NCBI RefSeq assembly: GCF_902506345.1
Contig: NZ_LR733413.1
Location: 2,985,197-3,049,196, forward strand
DNA from: Flavobacterium sp. 9R
GTDB taxonomy: Bacteria > Bacteroidota > Bacteroidia > Flavobacteriales > Flavobacteriaceae
Direction: 5' to 3'
Length of the DNA: 64,000 bases
A model generated the notes under the pieces. It saw only the letters and a list, made by a program, of their open reading frames with translations, was not told where the DNA came from and ran no database searches. Both the position numbers and the translations under genes were made by a program. Shown one piece after another: positions 53,050 to 63,600 of this stretch. Position 1 is the first letter of the stretch. Every line of letters starts with the position of its first letter.

Positions 53050-54309
53050 TTAATTACACTTTTTTCCAATTGCATATTGTCCCTGTGAGTATACTCCATT
53101 TTGTTCAGCAAGTATTCTAGCTAAAATCCTATCTCGATTTGGATTTCCAATAGGGTATGTTTTGTCAAATACTGCTGTTTTATGTAAACCACTCCATGCC
53201 ATATCTAAAAATATCTGCTTATCAGCTAGAGTACTTGGAATTCCTCCTGTTTCATTCCATTGAAATTGTTCTAAAGCAGTTGCAATTGCCTCAACATATA
53301 TTTTGGCCATATCCTCGTGTTGAGCCATAACTGCAGCTTGTGTATTATTACGTTTATTAACGAACGCTTTAAATAATTCCGGAAAATTTGTTAATTGTGG
53401 TGTTGTTGTTGTGGGATAATTGCTATCATCTACAATACTTAACATATAAGCATGAATTATTTCGTGTAATAAAGCTGTGGCTCTATAAAGGTCTGATGCT
53501 GTAGTATAATTGTCTTTTGAAACGGTTATTAAATAATTATTAGTAGAAGTCTTTATTGTCTCGGCAAAACTATCTACTTTTTGCATAGCTCCCATCATCA
53601 TAGTAAGTTTGTAAATAGTAGTTGCTCCAAATTTTTTAAATATACTTGCAATATCTTTTTCATTACTATTTTTCAACTTTTCCATTATTGCTTTGGTGCA
53701 AGGGTCTAATTGAGAATAATCAATTTTTTCTTCTAGTATATCTGCATTTTCTTTGAAGACAGTTTGGTAATTTTTTGATAAGTAGGGAATATGAATGTCG
53801 TCATTTCCATATTCAGAATCGCATGGATAGGCTACAGCCATATTTTTATATGTCACTTCTGTTTTTACAAGTACTTGTCCAATGTATTTAGTTAAGAAAA
53901 CCTCGCCAGTTGATGCGTATTTCCATATTTCATATCGATCTACATAGTATTCGGTAATTAATTTTACTACAAAAAAAGCATTACACTCAGGTATTTTGTT
54001 GGTTGTTGAATTCTTATTGGGTTTGTAAAATAGTTGAATCACATTTTCAAGAGGCTCAATTTTTTTTTCATTAGAAGGGTTTAATATTTTTCCTTTGTTG
54101 ATGACTAATTGTCCTAGTAATGTTCCATCCAAATTGAAAATATTTAATGTTCCTGAATAATTATTTAATTTTTTTATGGTTCCTGGATATAAATCGCCGT
54201 TTGTGTTTGAAAAAGCTTCTATGAGATACGAATATAAGGTATTATTGTTTTTTAAAGTTATAAGTTCATATTTTAATGTCTTCTGAAATAACTTAGAATT
54301 GATTTTCAC
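53050..54309 (-). CDS. HExxH-containing protein, 5' end missing
   Basis: The frame encodes 419 residues from a GTG at 54309, with LHEIIHAYML (HExxH zinc-peptidase-like motif) near residue 285 and MAQHEDMAKIYVE later. The same frame stays open upstream to a stop at 54478-54480 and reads coding-like sequence (NWKDIKREEKEGYEIFELEA), but contains no ATG, GTG or TTG there. No signal peptide remains, although its lipoprotein neighbour has one. I conclude the gene was cut at its 5' end when the islet formed. Whether the shorter GTG-started product is made is unknown. Confidence 0.6.
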   Translation of the reverse strand: MKINSKLFQKTLKYELITLKNNNTLYSYLIEAFSNTNGDLYPGTIKKLNNYSGTLNIFNLDGTLLGQLVINKGKILNPSNEKKIEPLENVIQLFYKPNKNSTTNKIPECNAFFVVKLITEYYVDRYEIWKYASTGEVFLTKYIGQVLVKTEVTYKNMAVAYPCDSEYGNDDIHIPYLSKNYQTVFKENADILEEKIDYSQLDPCTKAIMEKLKNSNEKDIASIFKKFGATTIYKLTMMMGAMQKVDSFAETIKTSTNNYLITVSKDNYTTASDLYRATALLHEIIHAYMLSIVDDSNYPTTTTPQLTNFPELFKAFVNKRNNTQAAVMAQHEDMAKIYVEAIATALEQFQWNETGGIPSTLADKQIFLDMAWSGLHKTAVFDKTYPIGNPNRDRILARILAEQNGVYSQGQYAIGKKCN

Positions 54310-54518
54310 AGAATCTTTTTCTTTAGCTTCGAGTTCAAATATTTCATAGCCTTCTTTTTCTTCTCTTTTAATATCTTTCCAGTTTATAATAATATTGTTA
54401 GAAATGTTTTTATTTACAAATTGTGATAGTTTTAGGTTGTTTTGTAAATGATGAATATAAAAGTAAATAACACAAAATTATGTCTTAAAAGCAATACCCA
54501 CATTTAGTGATTTTTAAT

Positions 54519-54639
54519 CATAAAAAAACCGTCTCCAAGATACTTTTGGAAACGGTTTAGTATATGTTTGTTGTGAAAGTTACACTTTCATAATTTCGGC
54601 TTCCTTAACGGCTAGCAATTCATCGATTTTTTTGATGAA
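54519..54639 (-). repeat. frr 3' end and terminator, original copy
   Basis: This is the partner of 52155-52275 (4 mismatches, all in or near the terminator). It contains the frr stop and a hairpin AACCGTCTCCAA/TTGGAAACGGTT followed by a U-tract on the minus strand (54522-54557). Confidence 0.95.
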
Positions 54640-55143
54640 AGTGTTGGTTAAGTTTTGTACTTGCTCTTCTGCGCTTTTGCAAATGTCTTCCGAGGTACCG
54701 TCTTTTTCTAATTTTTTGATATCGGTATTGGCGTCTTTACGAGCGTTACGAATTCCAATTTTGGCGTCTTCGGCTTCGGCTTTGGCTTGTTTGGCCAATT
54801 CTCTACGACGGTCTTCTGTCAAAGGTGGAACGCTAATGATGATAATGTCTCCATTGTTCATTGGGTTAAACCCTAAATTAGCCACCATAATTGCTTTTTC
54901 TATTGGGTGCAACATACTTTTTTCAAACGGTTGCAAAGTAATGGTTCTCGCATCAGGAACACTAATTTTCGACACTTGAGAAAGCGGTGATGCAGACCCG
55001 TAATAATCTACAAAAACACTTCCAAGCATTGCTGGAGAAGCTTTCCCCGCGCGGATATTCAAAAATGATTTTTCTAAATGCGCAATAGAACCATTCATAG
55101 ATTCTTCTGTACTATCTAATATAAATTCAATTTCTTCAGTCAT
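54580..55143 (-). CDS. frr: ribosome recycling factor
   Basis: This 187-residue protein contains the RRF signatures NIRAGKASPAMLGSVFVDYYG, VSVPPLTEDRRRELAKQAK and the usual C-terminal helix. It recycles the ribosome with EF-G after termination. It follows pyrH on the same strand, the universal pyrH-frr order. Its 3' end is duplicated at 52155. Confidence 0.95.
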   Translation of the reverse strand: MTEEIEFILDSTEESMNGSIAHLEKSFLNIRAGKASPAMLGSVFVDYYGSASPLSQVSKISVPDARTITLQPFEKSMLHPIEKAIMVANLGFNPMNNGDIIIISVPPLTEDRRRELAKQAKAEAEDAKIGIRNARKDANTDIKKLEKDGTSEDICKSAEEQVQNLTNTFIKKIDELLAVKEAEIMKV

Positions 55144-55212
55144 AATCTTATGTTGTTGTTTGTTGTTGGTGGTTCGCAGTCAACTATGAATTACAAACCT
55201 TTAACCATAAAC

Positions 55213-55920
55213 TTATATATTAACTACTGTTCCTATGTTTTCGCCTTCACAGATTTTCAATAAATTGCCTTCTTTGTTCATGTCAAAAACTACAATTGGC
55301 AATTTATTTTCTTGACTTAAAGTAAAAGCGGTTGTGTCCATTACATTGAGCCCTTTGCTTAACACATCGTCAAATGTAATGTAGTCAAATTTTACAGCAG
55401 AAGCATTTTTTTCTGGATCAGAATCATACACACCATCTACGCGTGTTCCTTTTAAAATTACATCTGCGCTTACTTCGATACCTCTCAAAACGGCTGCAGT
55501 ATCGGTTGTAAAATAGGGATTTCCTGTTCCAGCTCCAAAAATCACAATACGTCCTTTTTCTAAATGACGATCTGCTCTTCTTTTGATATAAGGTTCTGCA
55601 ATAGATTCCATTTTTAAAGCAGTCATCAAACGGGTTTTCATTCCGTTATCTTCTAATGCTCCTTGTAACGCCATTCCGTTGATTACAGTGGCTAGCATTC
55701 CCATATAATCACCTTGAACGCGATCCATTCCAGAACTTGCACCAGCAACACCTCTAAAAATGTTTCCTCCACCAATTACAATGGCTATTTCTACTCCTTT
55801 AGCATGCACTTTCTTAATTTCATGGGCATACTCAGCTAATCTTTTAGGATCAATTCCGTAGTTTAAATCGCCCATTAGCGCTTCACCACTTAATTTTAGA
55901 AGGATTCTTTTGTATTTCAT
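55213..55920 (-). CDS. pyrH: UMP kinase
   Basis: This 235-residue hexameric bacterial UMP kinase starts at the ATG at 55920, 8 codons inside the longest frame. Characteristic segments are [41 protein letters not shown] and [16 protein letters not shown]. It makes UDP from UMP and ATP. A TATATTTG -7 box lies just upstream, overlapping the extra codons, which favours the shorter start. Confidence 0.95.
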   Translation of the reverse strand: MKYKRILLKLSGEALMGDLNYGIDPKRLAEYAHEIKKVHAKGVEIAIVIGGGNIFRGVAGASSGMDRVQGDYMGMLATVINGMALQGALEDNGMKTRLMTALKMESIAEPYIKRRADRHLEKGRIVIFGAGTGNPYFTTDTAAVLRGIEVSADVILKGTRVDGVYDSDPEKNASAVKFDYITFDDVLSKGLNVMDTTAFTLSQENKLPIVVFDMNKEGNLLKICEGENIGTVVNI

Positions 55921-55941
55921 TTGTCTGTTGAATTGTTTGTG

Positions 55942-55949
55942 CAAATATA
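55942..55949 (-). promoter_or_regulatory. -7 box for pyrH-frr
   Basis: Reads TATATTTG on the minus strand, 22 bp before the pyrH ATG at 55920. Confidence 0.5.
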
Positions 55950-55981
55950 GCGATATTCTGTTTTTTCTGAAATAATGTGCC

Positions 55982-56764
55982 TTAAATATCTAAGATTATG
56001 TTTTTATAGCTTTTTTTGGCGGCTTCATAGCCAATTTTGAATATGGCATCCATTTTGGTTTTACTCGTTTCAAAGGTACTATAAGCACATAATTCTTCTG
56101 GTTCTATCAGCCAATGACACGTATTGAATTTATTTAAACTTGAGTTAGCGGTAAGCAAATCAAAGGCTCTACTGGTAACTGACTTTATCGATGTTAAATC
56201 TTTGGCTTGAATTTTTTGCATAGGACTTACATATACACCTATCAAAAAGGCACATTTATCTTGAATTAATTCGGTTGGAAAATGATTCAATATGCCGCCA
56301 TCACTGTATAATTCCCCATTGATTTCATAGGGAGAAATGACTCCTGGAAAAGCACTTGAAGCTAAAATGGCGTCTATTGTTTTAGTTTTGGCATCAAAAA
56401 CAGTCAATTTTCCTTTTACCATATTGGTTGCAGTTATGTGAATGGGGATTTTCAAGTCGCCTAAAACGCTATCTTCGAAAATTTCTATAAAATATTCTTT
56501 GAAGGATTCAGGATCAATTAGCCCTGCTTTCGAAAAAGTAAAATGCTTCCAGTGGAAAAAGTAAATGGATTTAAAAAAATCCAGAATTTCTTTGGGTGTT
56601 TTTCCGCATCCATATAAAGCGGCTACTATGGATCCCGCACTCGATCCAGAAATTTGTGTCGGATAAATGTTTTGTTCATTTAGAAACTGTAAAACTCCTG
56701 CATGGGCAATGCCTTTAGAACCGCCTCCTGATAATACCAAACCTATAGGTTTTGATTGTTGCAT
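55982..56764 (-). CDS. patatin-like phospholipase
   Basis: This 260-residue protein has the oxyanion loop [15 protein letters not shown], the nucleophile in [11 protein letters not shown] and the catalytic aspartate in [11 protein letters not shown]. There is no signal peptide, so an intracellular lipase of the RssA/YjjU type is likely. It lies upstream of pyrH on the same strand but has its own region. Confidence 0.9.
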   Translation of the reverse strand: MQQSKPIGLVLSGGGSKGIAHAGVLQFLNEQNIYPTQISGSSAGSIVAALYGCGKTPKEILDFFKSIYFFHWKHFTFSKAGLIDPESFKEYFIEIFEDSVLGDLKIPIHITATNMVKGKLTVFDAKTKTIDAILASSAFPGVISPYEINGELYSDGGILNHFPTELIQDKCAFLIGVYVSPMQKIQAKDLTSIKSVTSRAFDLLTANSSLNKFNTCHWLIEPEELCAYSTFETSKTKMDAIFKIGYEAAKKSYKNIILDI

Positions 56765-56854
56765 TACGAATGTGTATTTTGTTCTGATTTAGGTGATTTT
56801 TATCACAATAGTTTTGAACGGATATGTTTAATTTTGTCTAAAAATAATAATAAA

Positions 56855-57463
56855 ATGAAAACTTCAATAGCAAAAGCATTATTTCATAGTCATCCTTATA
56901 CGAATTACAGAAAAATAGTTTCTGATTTACTAAAAGAAGGAAAATCATCTGGGAACGAACAAAGTGAAGATTTAACGCATTATAGTGCTCTAAACGAAAC
57001 AAGAATGAATCGTTTAGATAAAACAATAAAAATTGATCCAGCCATTGCTGAACAACTAAAGGGATTGCAAAATGAATATATTTGGTTGGTTTTAGCTGAA
57101 GGATGGTGCGGTGATGCTGCTCAATTATTGCCAGTTATGAATAAAATGGCATTAGAAACCGATAAAATTGATTTGAAAGTTGTTTTTAGAGATGAAAATG
57201 ACGATTTAATGCAGCATTTTTTGACCAATGGCGGAAAAGCTATCCCTAAGTTGATTATTATTGATAAAGCTACTTCTGAGGTGGTTGGCGATTGGGGACC
57301 AAGACCAAAAGGAGCCAAAGACTTAATTTTGAATTACAAAAAAGAGCACGGTGTGGTTGATGAAACGGCCAAATCAGAGCTGCAATTATGGTATTTACAT
57401 GATAAAGGAATAAGTACTCAAGAAGAAATTTTGGGTTTAATTACTGAATCTATAGAGGTTTAG
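56855..57463 (+). CDS. thioredoxin-fold family protein
   Basis: This 202-residue protein starts at the ATG at 56855; the longer frame would overlap the patatin gene. The thioredoxin-like site reads AEGWCGDAAQLLPVM with one cysteine (WCGDA) instead of CxxC, as in a Bacteroidota/Firmicutes subfamily, so a dithiol oxidoreductase role is doubtful. The cis-proline region KAIPKLIIIDK is kept. Function is unknown. Confidence 0.85.
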   Translation: MKTSIAKALFHSHPYTNYRKIVSDLLKEGKSSGNEQSEDLTHYSALNETRMNRLDKTIKIDPAIAEQLKGLQNEYIWLVLAEGWCGDAAQLLPVMNKMALETDKIDLKVVFRDENDDLMQHFLTNGGKAIPKLIIIDKATSEVVGDWGPRPKGAKDLILNYKKEHGVVDETAKSELQLWYLHDKGISTQEEILGLITESIEV

Positions 57464-57635
57464 TTTGTGACGTAAAACTCTTTATTTCAAATAATTAACA
57501 ATTATTTTATATTCGTCAACTGCTTTATTGTGGAATTTAATTAGTAAATTAGCAAGGAGTAACCCGATCTATCAAATTTGATTTACTTTTTTATTGGTGT
57601 TTGAAATAGTGCTTATCATTTAAAAACACACACCT

Positions 57636-57713
57636 ATGAAAAAGCTATTTGAAAAGTTTTATGACTTCTTTTCTTCAATGTTGTTTGGAGGAAAGACAAC
57701 AATTCATTATTAA
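57636..57713 (+). CDS. possible 25-residue peptide
   Basis: ATG to TAA reads MKKLFEKFYDFFSSMLFGGK and then TTIHY, an amphipathic, basic-aromatic helix. It has a normal start spacing but no strong ribosome-binding site. It could equally be chance. Confidence 0.25.
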   Translation: MKKLFEKFYDFFSSMLFGGKTTIHY

Positions 57714-57777
57714 CTTCGGTTTAGCCCCAGCTGTTAAAAGCTAAAAGTATGATTTAAAAGTACTTTGAATTTTAAGG

Positions 57778-57823
57778 AAAACACATCGCAAGTTCTAGAA
57801 TAAGAAATTGTCATGTGTTTTTT
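57778..57823. terminator. possible terminator
   Basis: AAAACACAT (57778-57786) pairs with ATGTGTTTT (57813-57821) around a 26-base loop. It is placed between the convergent thioredoxin-fold gene and truB. Confidence 0.5.
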
Positions 57824-57828
57824 ATGTT

Positions 57829-58518
57829 TTATCCTAAATGTTCTTCAAAAGTAGTTGGTGTTACAGCATTTTGAACATCATAATCACCAATCTTGGTTCT
57901 TCGCAGAGCTGTTAAATGTGCTCCAGATTGCAAAGCTTGTCCAAAATCAAAGGCTAGAGATCTGATGTAAGTACCTTTGCTACAAACCACTCTAAAATCA
58001 ACTTCTGGAAGTGCAATTCTGGTGATTTCAAATTCGTGAATGGTGGTTTTTCTGCTTGCAATTTCAACGGTTTCTCCTGCTCTCGCGTGCTCGTACAAGC
58101 GTACGCCATCTTTTTTTATAGCGGAAAAAATAGGTGGTTTTTGATCAATTTCTCCCAAAAATTGTTTTACCGTTTCGTGTATCAACGCATCAGTGATGTG
58201 TGTGGTTGGGAAGTGTTGGTCTACTTCGGTTTCTAAATCGTAGGATGGAGTAGTAGCTCCAATATGAAAAGTGCCTGTATATTCTTTGGCTTGCCCTTGT
58301 AATTCTGTTATGCGTTTAGTGAATTTACCAGTGCAGATTAATAATAAACCAGAAGCCAATGGGTCTAAGGTTCCTGCGTGACCAATCTTGAATTTTTTTG
58401 GCAATCCCACTTTGTTAATCAATAAATACTTCAACTTGTTTACCGCTTGAAAAGAAGTAAAATGCAAGGGTTTGTCAATCAAAAGGACTTGACCTTCTAA
58501 GTAGTCTTCGGGTGTCAT
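57829..58518 (-). CDS. truB: tRNA pseudouridine-55 synthase
   Basis: This 229-residue enzyme has the catalytic GHAGTLDPLASGLLL with the nucleophilic aspartate, KPLHFTSFQAVNKLK at the start and CSKGTYIRSLAFDFG. It modifies U55 in the T-loop. It is shorter than the E. coli enzyme and lacks the PUA domain, as usual in Bacteroidota. Its start overlaps the uppP stop by one base. Confidence 0.95.
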   Translation of the reverse strand: MTPEDYLEGQVLLIDKPLHFTSFQAVNKLKYLLINKVGLPKKFKIGHAGTLDPLASGLLLICTGKFTKRITELQGQAKEYTGTFHIGATTPSYDLETEVDQHFPTTHITDALIHETVKQFLGEIDQKPPIFSAIKKDGVRLYEHARAGETVEIASRKTTIHEFEITRIALPEVDFRVVCSKGTYIRSLAFDFGQALQSGAHLTALRRTKIGDYDVQNAVTPTTFEEHLG

Positions 58519-59312
58519 TAAATGATGGTCAGAGGATGAATGAAAAAATGAATAATAAGCAAGACAATCCCTGCCAATATACGATAGTAACCAAATACTT
58601 TGAAACCATTTTTAGTCAAGAAACCAATGAAGGTTTTAATTGCCAATAAGGCTACTATGAAAGCCACGATATTACCAATAATCAAATAGTTTATTTGGTC
58701 GTCGCTCAAAACAAATCCGTCTTTATAATAGTCGTAACATTTTTTGACTGTAGCGCCCAACATCGTAGGAACAGCTAAGAAAAAAGAAAATTCTGCCGCA
58801 GAAGTACGAGATAATTTTTGCGACATTCCGCCCACAATACTCGCTCCGCTTCGAGAGACTCCGGGAATCATTGCTAAACATTGAAACAAACCAATCTTAA
58901 AGGCTTGTTGATAGGTGATTTCTTTTTCGTTTTCTGTAGTAGTGTGATTGAACCACTCGTCTACTTTTAATAAAATAAAACCACCAATTAGCAATGACAC
59001 TGCAACGGTAACTGGATTTTCAAGCAATCCGTCTATAAAATCGCTTAATAGCAATCCCAAAACGACTGCAGGTATAAAAGCCACCAATAACTTGAAATAG
59101 AAATCTAAGGATTGGAAAAACCGTTTGAAATACAAAATTACTACCGATAAAATCGCTCCCAATTGAATCACAATAGTGAATAATTTGGTAAAATCGTCGT
59201 GCGCAATTCCAAAAAAAGACGAAGCAATAATCATATGCCCAGTCGAAGAAACAGGCAAAAATTCAGTAATTCCTTCAATAATTGCAAGGATGATTGCTTG
59301 TAGTGTATTCAT
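58518..59312 (-). CDS. uppP: undecaprenyl-diphosphatase
   Basis: This 264-residue membrane protein has the two signatures [17 protein letters not shown] and [15 protein letters not shown]. It recycles the lipid carrier for cell wall synthesis. It overlaps truB by one base and follows the DUF3098 gene, forming a ftsX-DUF3098-uppP-truB run conserved in Bacteroidota. Confidence 0.95.
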   Translation of the reverse strand: MNTLQAIILAIIEGITEFLPVSSTGHMIIASSFFGIAHDDFTKLFTIVIQLGAILSVVILYFKRFFQSLDFYFKLLVAFIPAVVLGLLLSDFIDGLLENPVTVAVSLLIGGFILLKVDEWFNHTTTENEKEITYQQAFKIGLFQCLAMIPGVSRSGASIVGGMSQKLSRTSAAEFSFFLAVPTMLGATVKKCYDYYKDGFVLSDDQINYLIIGNIVAFIVALLAIKTFIGFLTKNGFKVFGYYRILAGIVLLIIHFFIHPLTII

Positions 59313-59356
59313 TTTTATGTTTGTAAAATGGAGAAAAGCCAGTAACTAATCACTAA

Positions 59357-59599
59357 TTACTGTTTTTTAGGATTTTTAAGAATAGCATAAATAGTGATTC
59401 CAAAACCTATAAGTACCGTTGTTGGAGCCAAACGAATTCTTCTGAAGTCAAAAATAGCTTCACTAAAAACGGCAGGGTCATCACTACCACCGCCAGACAT
59501 TAGTAGAAACCCAAGTGCAATTACTGCAATACCTATTAATAGGATGATGTAGTTGGTTTTTTCAAAAAGGAATTCTTTTTTTATTTCGTTGTTTTTCAT
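59357..59599 (-). CDS. DUF3098 membrane protein
   Basis: This 80-residue protein has two membrane helices (YIILLIGIAVIALGFLLM and TTVLIGFGITIYAIL) separated by GGGSDDPAVFSEAIFDFRR, the family hallmark. Members sit between ftsX and uppP; the function is unknown. Confidence 0.88.
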   Translation of the reverse strand: MKNNEIKKEFLFEKTNYIILLIGIAVIALGFLLMSGGGSDDPAVFSEAIFDFRRIRLAPTTVLIGFGITIYAILKNPKKQ

Positions 59600-59650
59600 T
59601 TTATGGCAACTTAATGAATTATCGAATAGTTGTAGCTGAATATTGAAAGA

Positions 59651-60526
59651 CTAATATAAATCGTCTGTTCTTAGGTTCAAGAAACGTTGAGTAGCAAAGT
59701 ACGTGCTCAACCAAGTGATTAAAACGCCAAGACCAAATACGCCCAAGAGAATCACAGCAATGATTAATTTGTCTTCTAAAATTCCTAAATCTGGGAAGTT
59801 CGTTTCAATATAAATTAATAAAGAAATCAAAGCCACGATAGCCAAACCAGCTCCAATCATTCCTAATTTTATGCTTTTAATGACAAAAGGTTTGCGGATA
59901 AAGGATTTGGTAGCGCCCACCATTTGCATCGTTTTGATGATAAAACGATTGGAATGAATCGACAAACGCAAGGAGCTGTTAATCAATAACACTGCAATTA
60001 TCGTTAGAAAACCACTGATGATTAAAATCCACATACTAACTTTCTTGATGTTATCGTTTACTAGATTTACCAATTGTTTGTCATAAACAATGTCAGAAAT
60101 CATTGGGTTTTTACGAAAATGACTTTCAATTCTAGTAATACTATCACGAACCACATAATCCGCTTTTAGGTTGATATCGTAGGAATTTTGAAGTGGATTT
60201 TCTCCCAAGAAAGTAAGGAAATCTTCTCCAATGATATCTGTGTGTTCTTTGGCTGCTTTTTCCTTGGAAACATATACAAATTGTTTCGGAAATTTAGCCG
60301 CTTTTAATTCTTTTTCAAAGGCCTGAAAAGTACTGTCAGTAGCTTCTTTTTTGAAGAAAACAGTCATCGCAATTTTTTCTCTAAAATCATCGGCTAATTT
60401 TTTAGAATTCACGATGAATAGTCCTAATGTTCCCAATAGGAATAACACCAAAAAAACACTCAATACTACCGAAAAATAAGAGGAAATTAACCTGCGTTTT
60501 TGAAATTTGTCGAAGTTAGAACTCAT
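59651..60526 (-). CDS. ftsX: cell division permease-like FtsX
   Basis: This 291-residue protein has four membrane helices: one near the start, three in the C-terminal half. It has the extracellular loop domain and the conserved QMVGATKSFIRKPF. FtsX with FtsE activates periplasmic amidases at the septum; ftsE is not adjacent here, which is common in Bacteroidota. Confidence 0.92.
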   Translation of the reverse strand: MSSNFDKFQKRRLISSYFSVVLSVFLVLFLLGTLGLFIVNSKKLADDFREKIAMTVFFKKEATDSTFQAFEKELKAAKFPKQFVYVSKEKAAKEHTDIIGEDFLTFLGENPLQNSYDINLKADYVVRDSITRIESHFRKNPMISDIVYDKQLVNLVNDNIKKVSMWILIISGFLTIIAVLLINSSLRLSIHSNRFIIKTMQMVGATKSFIRKPFVIKSIKLGMIGAGLAIVALISLLIYIETNFPDLGILEDKLIIAVILLGVFGLGVLITWLSTYFATQRFLNLRTDDLY

Positions 60527-60616
60527 AGCATACTTTAATTATGGCGTAAAAATAACAAACAAATTCTTTATTTGAAGTTAATAACGCCCAAACTTTCAAC
60601 TTTCGTACAATAAATG

Positions 60617-60624
60617 TAAATTTG
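60617..60624 (+). promoter_or_regulatory. -7 box for leuS
   Basis: TAAATTTG, 64 bp before the leuS ATG, in the divergent region with ftsX. Confidence 0.45.
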
Positions 60625-60688
60625 CGCTTTAAAATTTTTATTATTAAAACTTAGAAACTCAGCTACTTTTTAGCTTTGCAACTCGAAA

Positions 60689-63600
60689 ATGAAATACAAT
60701 CCTAACGAAATCGAAGCCAAATGGCAAAAATATTGGGCTGACAACAAGACTTTTGCAGCGCAAAACAACTCTGATAAACCAAAATATTATGTTTTGGATA
60801 TGTTTCCTTATCCTTCTGGAGCGGGATTACACGTTGGACATCCTCTAGGTTACATCGCATCAGATGTGTATTCGCGTTTCAAAAGACATCAAGGTTTTAA
60901 TGTTTTGCATCCAATGGGCTATGATAGTTTTGGATTACCTGCTGAACAATATGCCATTCAAACAGGACAACGTCCAGAAGATACCACACGTGTAAATATT
61001 GACGGGGGAGTAGATAAAGAGGGAAATGCAATTGCGGGTTACCGAAAACAGTTGGACAACATTGGATTTTCATTTGATTGGGACAGAGAAGTGAGAACTT
61101 CCAATCCTGATTATTATAAGCATACACAATGGATTTTTATCCAATTGTTTAATTCTTGGTACAATAAAGACACCGACAAAGCCGAAGATATTTCGACTTT
61201 GACAGCTATTTTCGAAAAAGAAGGAAATGCTACTGTAAATGCTGTTTGCGATGACAATATCATTAGTTTTTCAGCAAGCGAATGGAACGCATTTTCATCC
61301 GATGAGCAACAAAAAATTGTATTACAGTACCGATTAACCTATTTAGCAGAAACTGAAGTAAACTGGTGCCCTGGATTGGGAACGGTTTTGGCAAATGACG
61401 AAATTGTAAATGGCGTTTCAGAACGTGGTGGTTATCCTGTGATTCGCAAGAAAATGACACAATGGAGTATGCGAATTTCAGCGTATGCAGAACGTTTGTT
61501 GCAAGGTTTAAACGATATTGACTGGAGCGAAAGTATCAAAGAAAGTCAACGCAACTGGATTGGAAAATCGGTTGGGGCGATGGTAACTTTCAATGTGCAA
61601 AATCACGAAGCAAGTATTGACGTATTTACAACCAGACCTGATACTATTTTTGGAGTAACGTTTATGACCTTGGCTCCAGAGCACGAATTGGTGGCTCAAA
61701 TTACAACTCCAGAACAAAAAGAAGCTGTAGACGCTTATATTGAAAAAACAGCGAAACGTTCCGAAAGAGAGCGTATGGCCGATGTGAAAACTATTTCGGG
61801 AGTGTTCACTGGTGCTTATGCGGAACATCCGTTTACCAAAGAACCCATTCCAGTTTGGATTGGCGATTATGTGTTGGCGGGTTACGGAACTGGAGCCGTA
61901 ATGGCGGTGCCTTGTGGAGACGAAAGAGATTATGCTTTTGCAAATTTCTTCAAAGGTCAAAACGGGATGCCAACTATCAAAAATATCTTTGACCAAGACA
62001 TTTCAGAAGCGGCTTATGGCGCCAAAGAAGGGTTTCAATTAATCGATTCTGATTTCTTGAACGGCTTAGGTTACAAAGAAGCGACTCAGAAAGTTATTGC
62101 CGAACTAGAAGCGATAGGTCAAGGTAAAGGGAAAATCAATTACCGTTTGCGTGATGCAGTGTTCTCGCGTCAACGTTATTGGGGTGAGCCTTTTCCAGTA
62201 TATTATGTGAACGGATTGCCACAAATGATTGATGCCAAACATTTGCCAATCGTTTTACCAGAAGTAGAGAAATATTTACCAACTGAAGACGGATTAGCTC
62301 CTTTGGGGAATGCAGCAGTTTGGGCTTGGGATAGTGTTCAGTGTTCAGTGGTTAGTACTCAGTTGATAGACAACCAAACCATTTTTCCTTTAGAATTGAA
62401 TACGATGCCAGGATGGGCAGGAAGTTCTTGGTATTGGATGCGTTATATGGATGCGCAAAACGAAACCGAATTTGCTTCTGCCGAGGCTTTGAAATATTGG
62501 GAAAGCGTAGATTTATACATTGGCGGAAGCGAACACGCGACAGGTCACTTGTTGTATTCTCGTTTTTGGAACAAATTTTTAAAAGACAAGGGTTTTGCTC
62601 CGACCGAAGAACCATTTAAGAAGCTGATTAATCAAGGGATGATTTTGGGGACGAGTGCGTATTATCCATATTTTGATTTTACAGTAAATATCTCTGTCGA
62701 TTCTTATAAACATCCAAATAATGATTTGCAAATAGTTTCAAACATTTTTAAAGATCAAGAAAACACAAAAAATGAGGATTTAATTTTTGATTCATCTTTT
62801 TTAATAGATGAAGAATTATTTAAAGAAAAATTTCTTGATTTATTTAAGAAGAAGTTTGATTACGAAGAAATTTCAGATGAAGATATAAAATTTGAAATAG
62901 TAAATCGTTCGACAAATGTCACTCCTAAAAGGATACCATATAAAAGTATTGATCCGATTTCATTTGAAATAAATATTGAGAAACTAAGAGAGGATACAAT
63001 GTTTCCGTTTGCGATTAAAATGTCAAATGAAAAATTATTTGCAACAACTGAAATAGGTAAAATGTCTAAAAGTTGGTTAAATGTAGTTAGTCCAGACGAT
63101 GTTTGTGCAGAATACGGAGCGGATACCTTGCGTTTGTATGAAATGTTCTTAGGACCATTGGAACAAGCCAAACCTTGGAATACGGCAGGAATTTCTGGAG
63201 TTTTTGGTTTCTTGAAAAAACTATGGCGTTTGTATTTTGATGAAAACGGTTTGATTGTAAACAACGACGAACCTACCAAAGACAACTTAAAGTCATTACA
63301 CAAAACCATCAAAAAAGTGGCAGAAGACATTGAAGGATTCTCTTTCAATACTTCGGTTTCACAATTTATGATTTGTGTCAACGAATTGTCATCACAAAAC
63401 TGTCATTCTCGTGCCATTTTAGAGCCATTAGCAGTGGTGATTTCGCCTTATGCGCCTCATATTGCAGAAGAATTGTGGTCGTTGTTAGGTCACGAAGGGT
63501 CTATTGCAACTGTTCCGTTTCCAGTTTTTGACGCGCAACATTTGGTTGAAAGTGAAAAAGAATATCCAGTTTCTTTCAACGGAAAAATGCGTTTCACCAT

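Larger units (their letters stand above)
57464..57828. other. 365-bp intergenic region
   Basis: It holds a possible 25-codon frame (57636-57713) and a hairpin at 57778-57823. Nothing else is visible. Confidence 0.4.
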
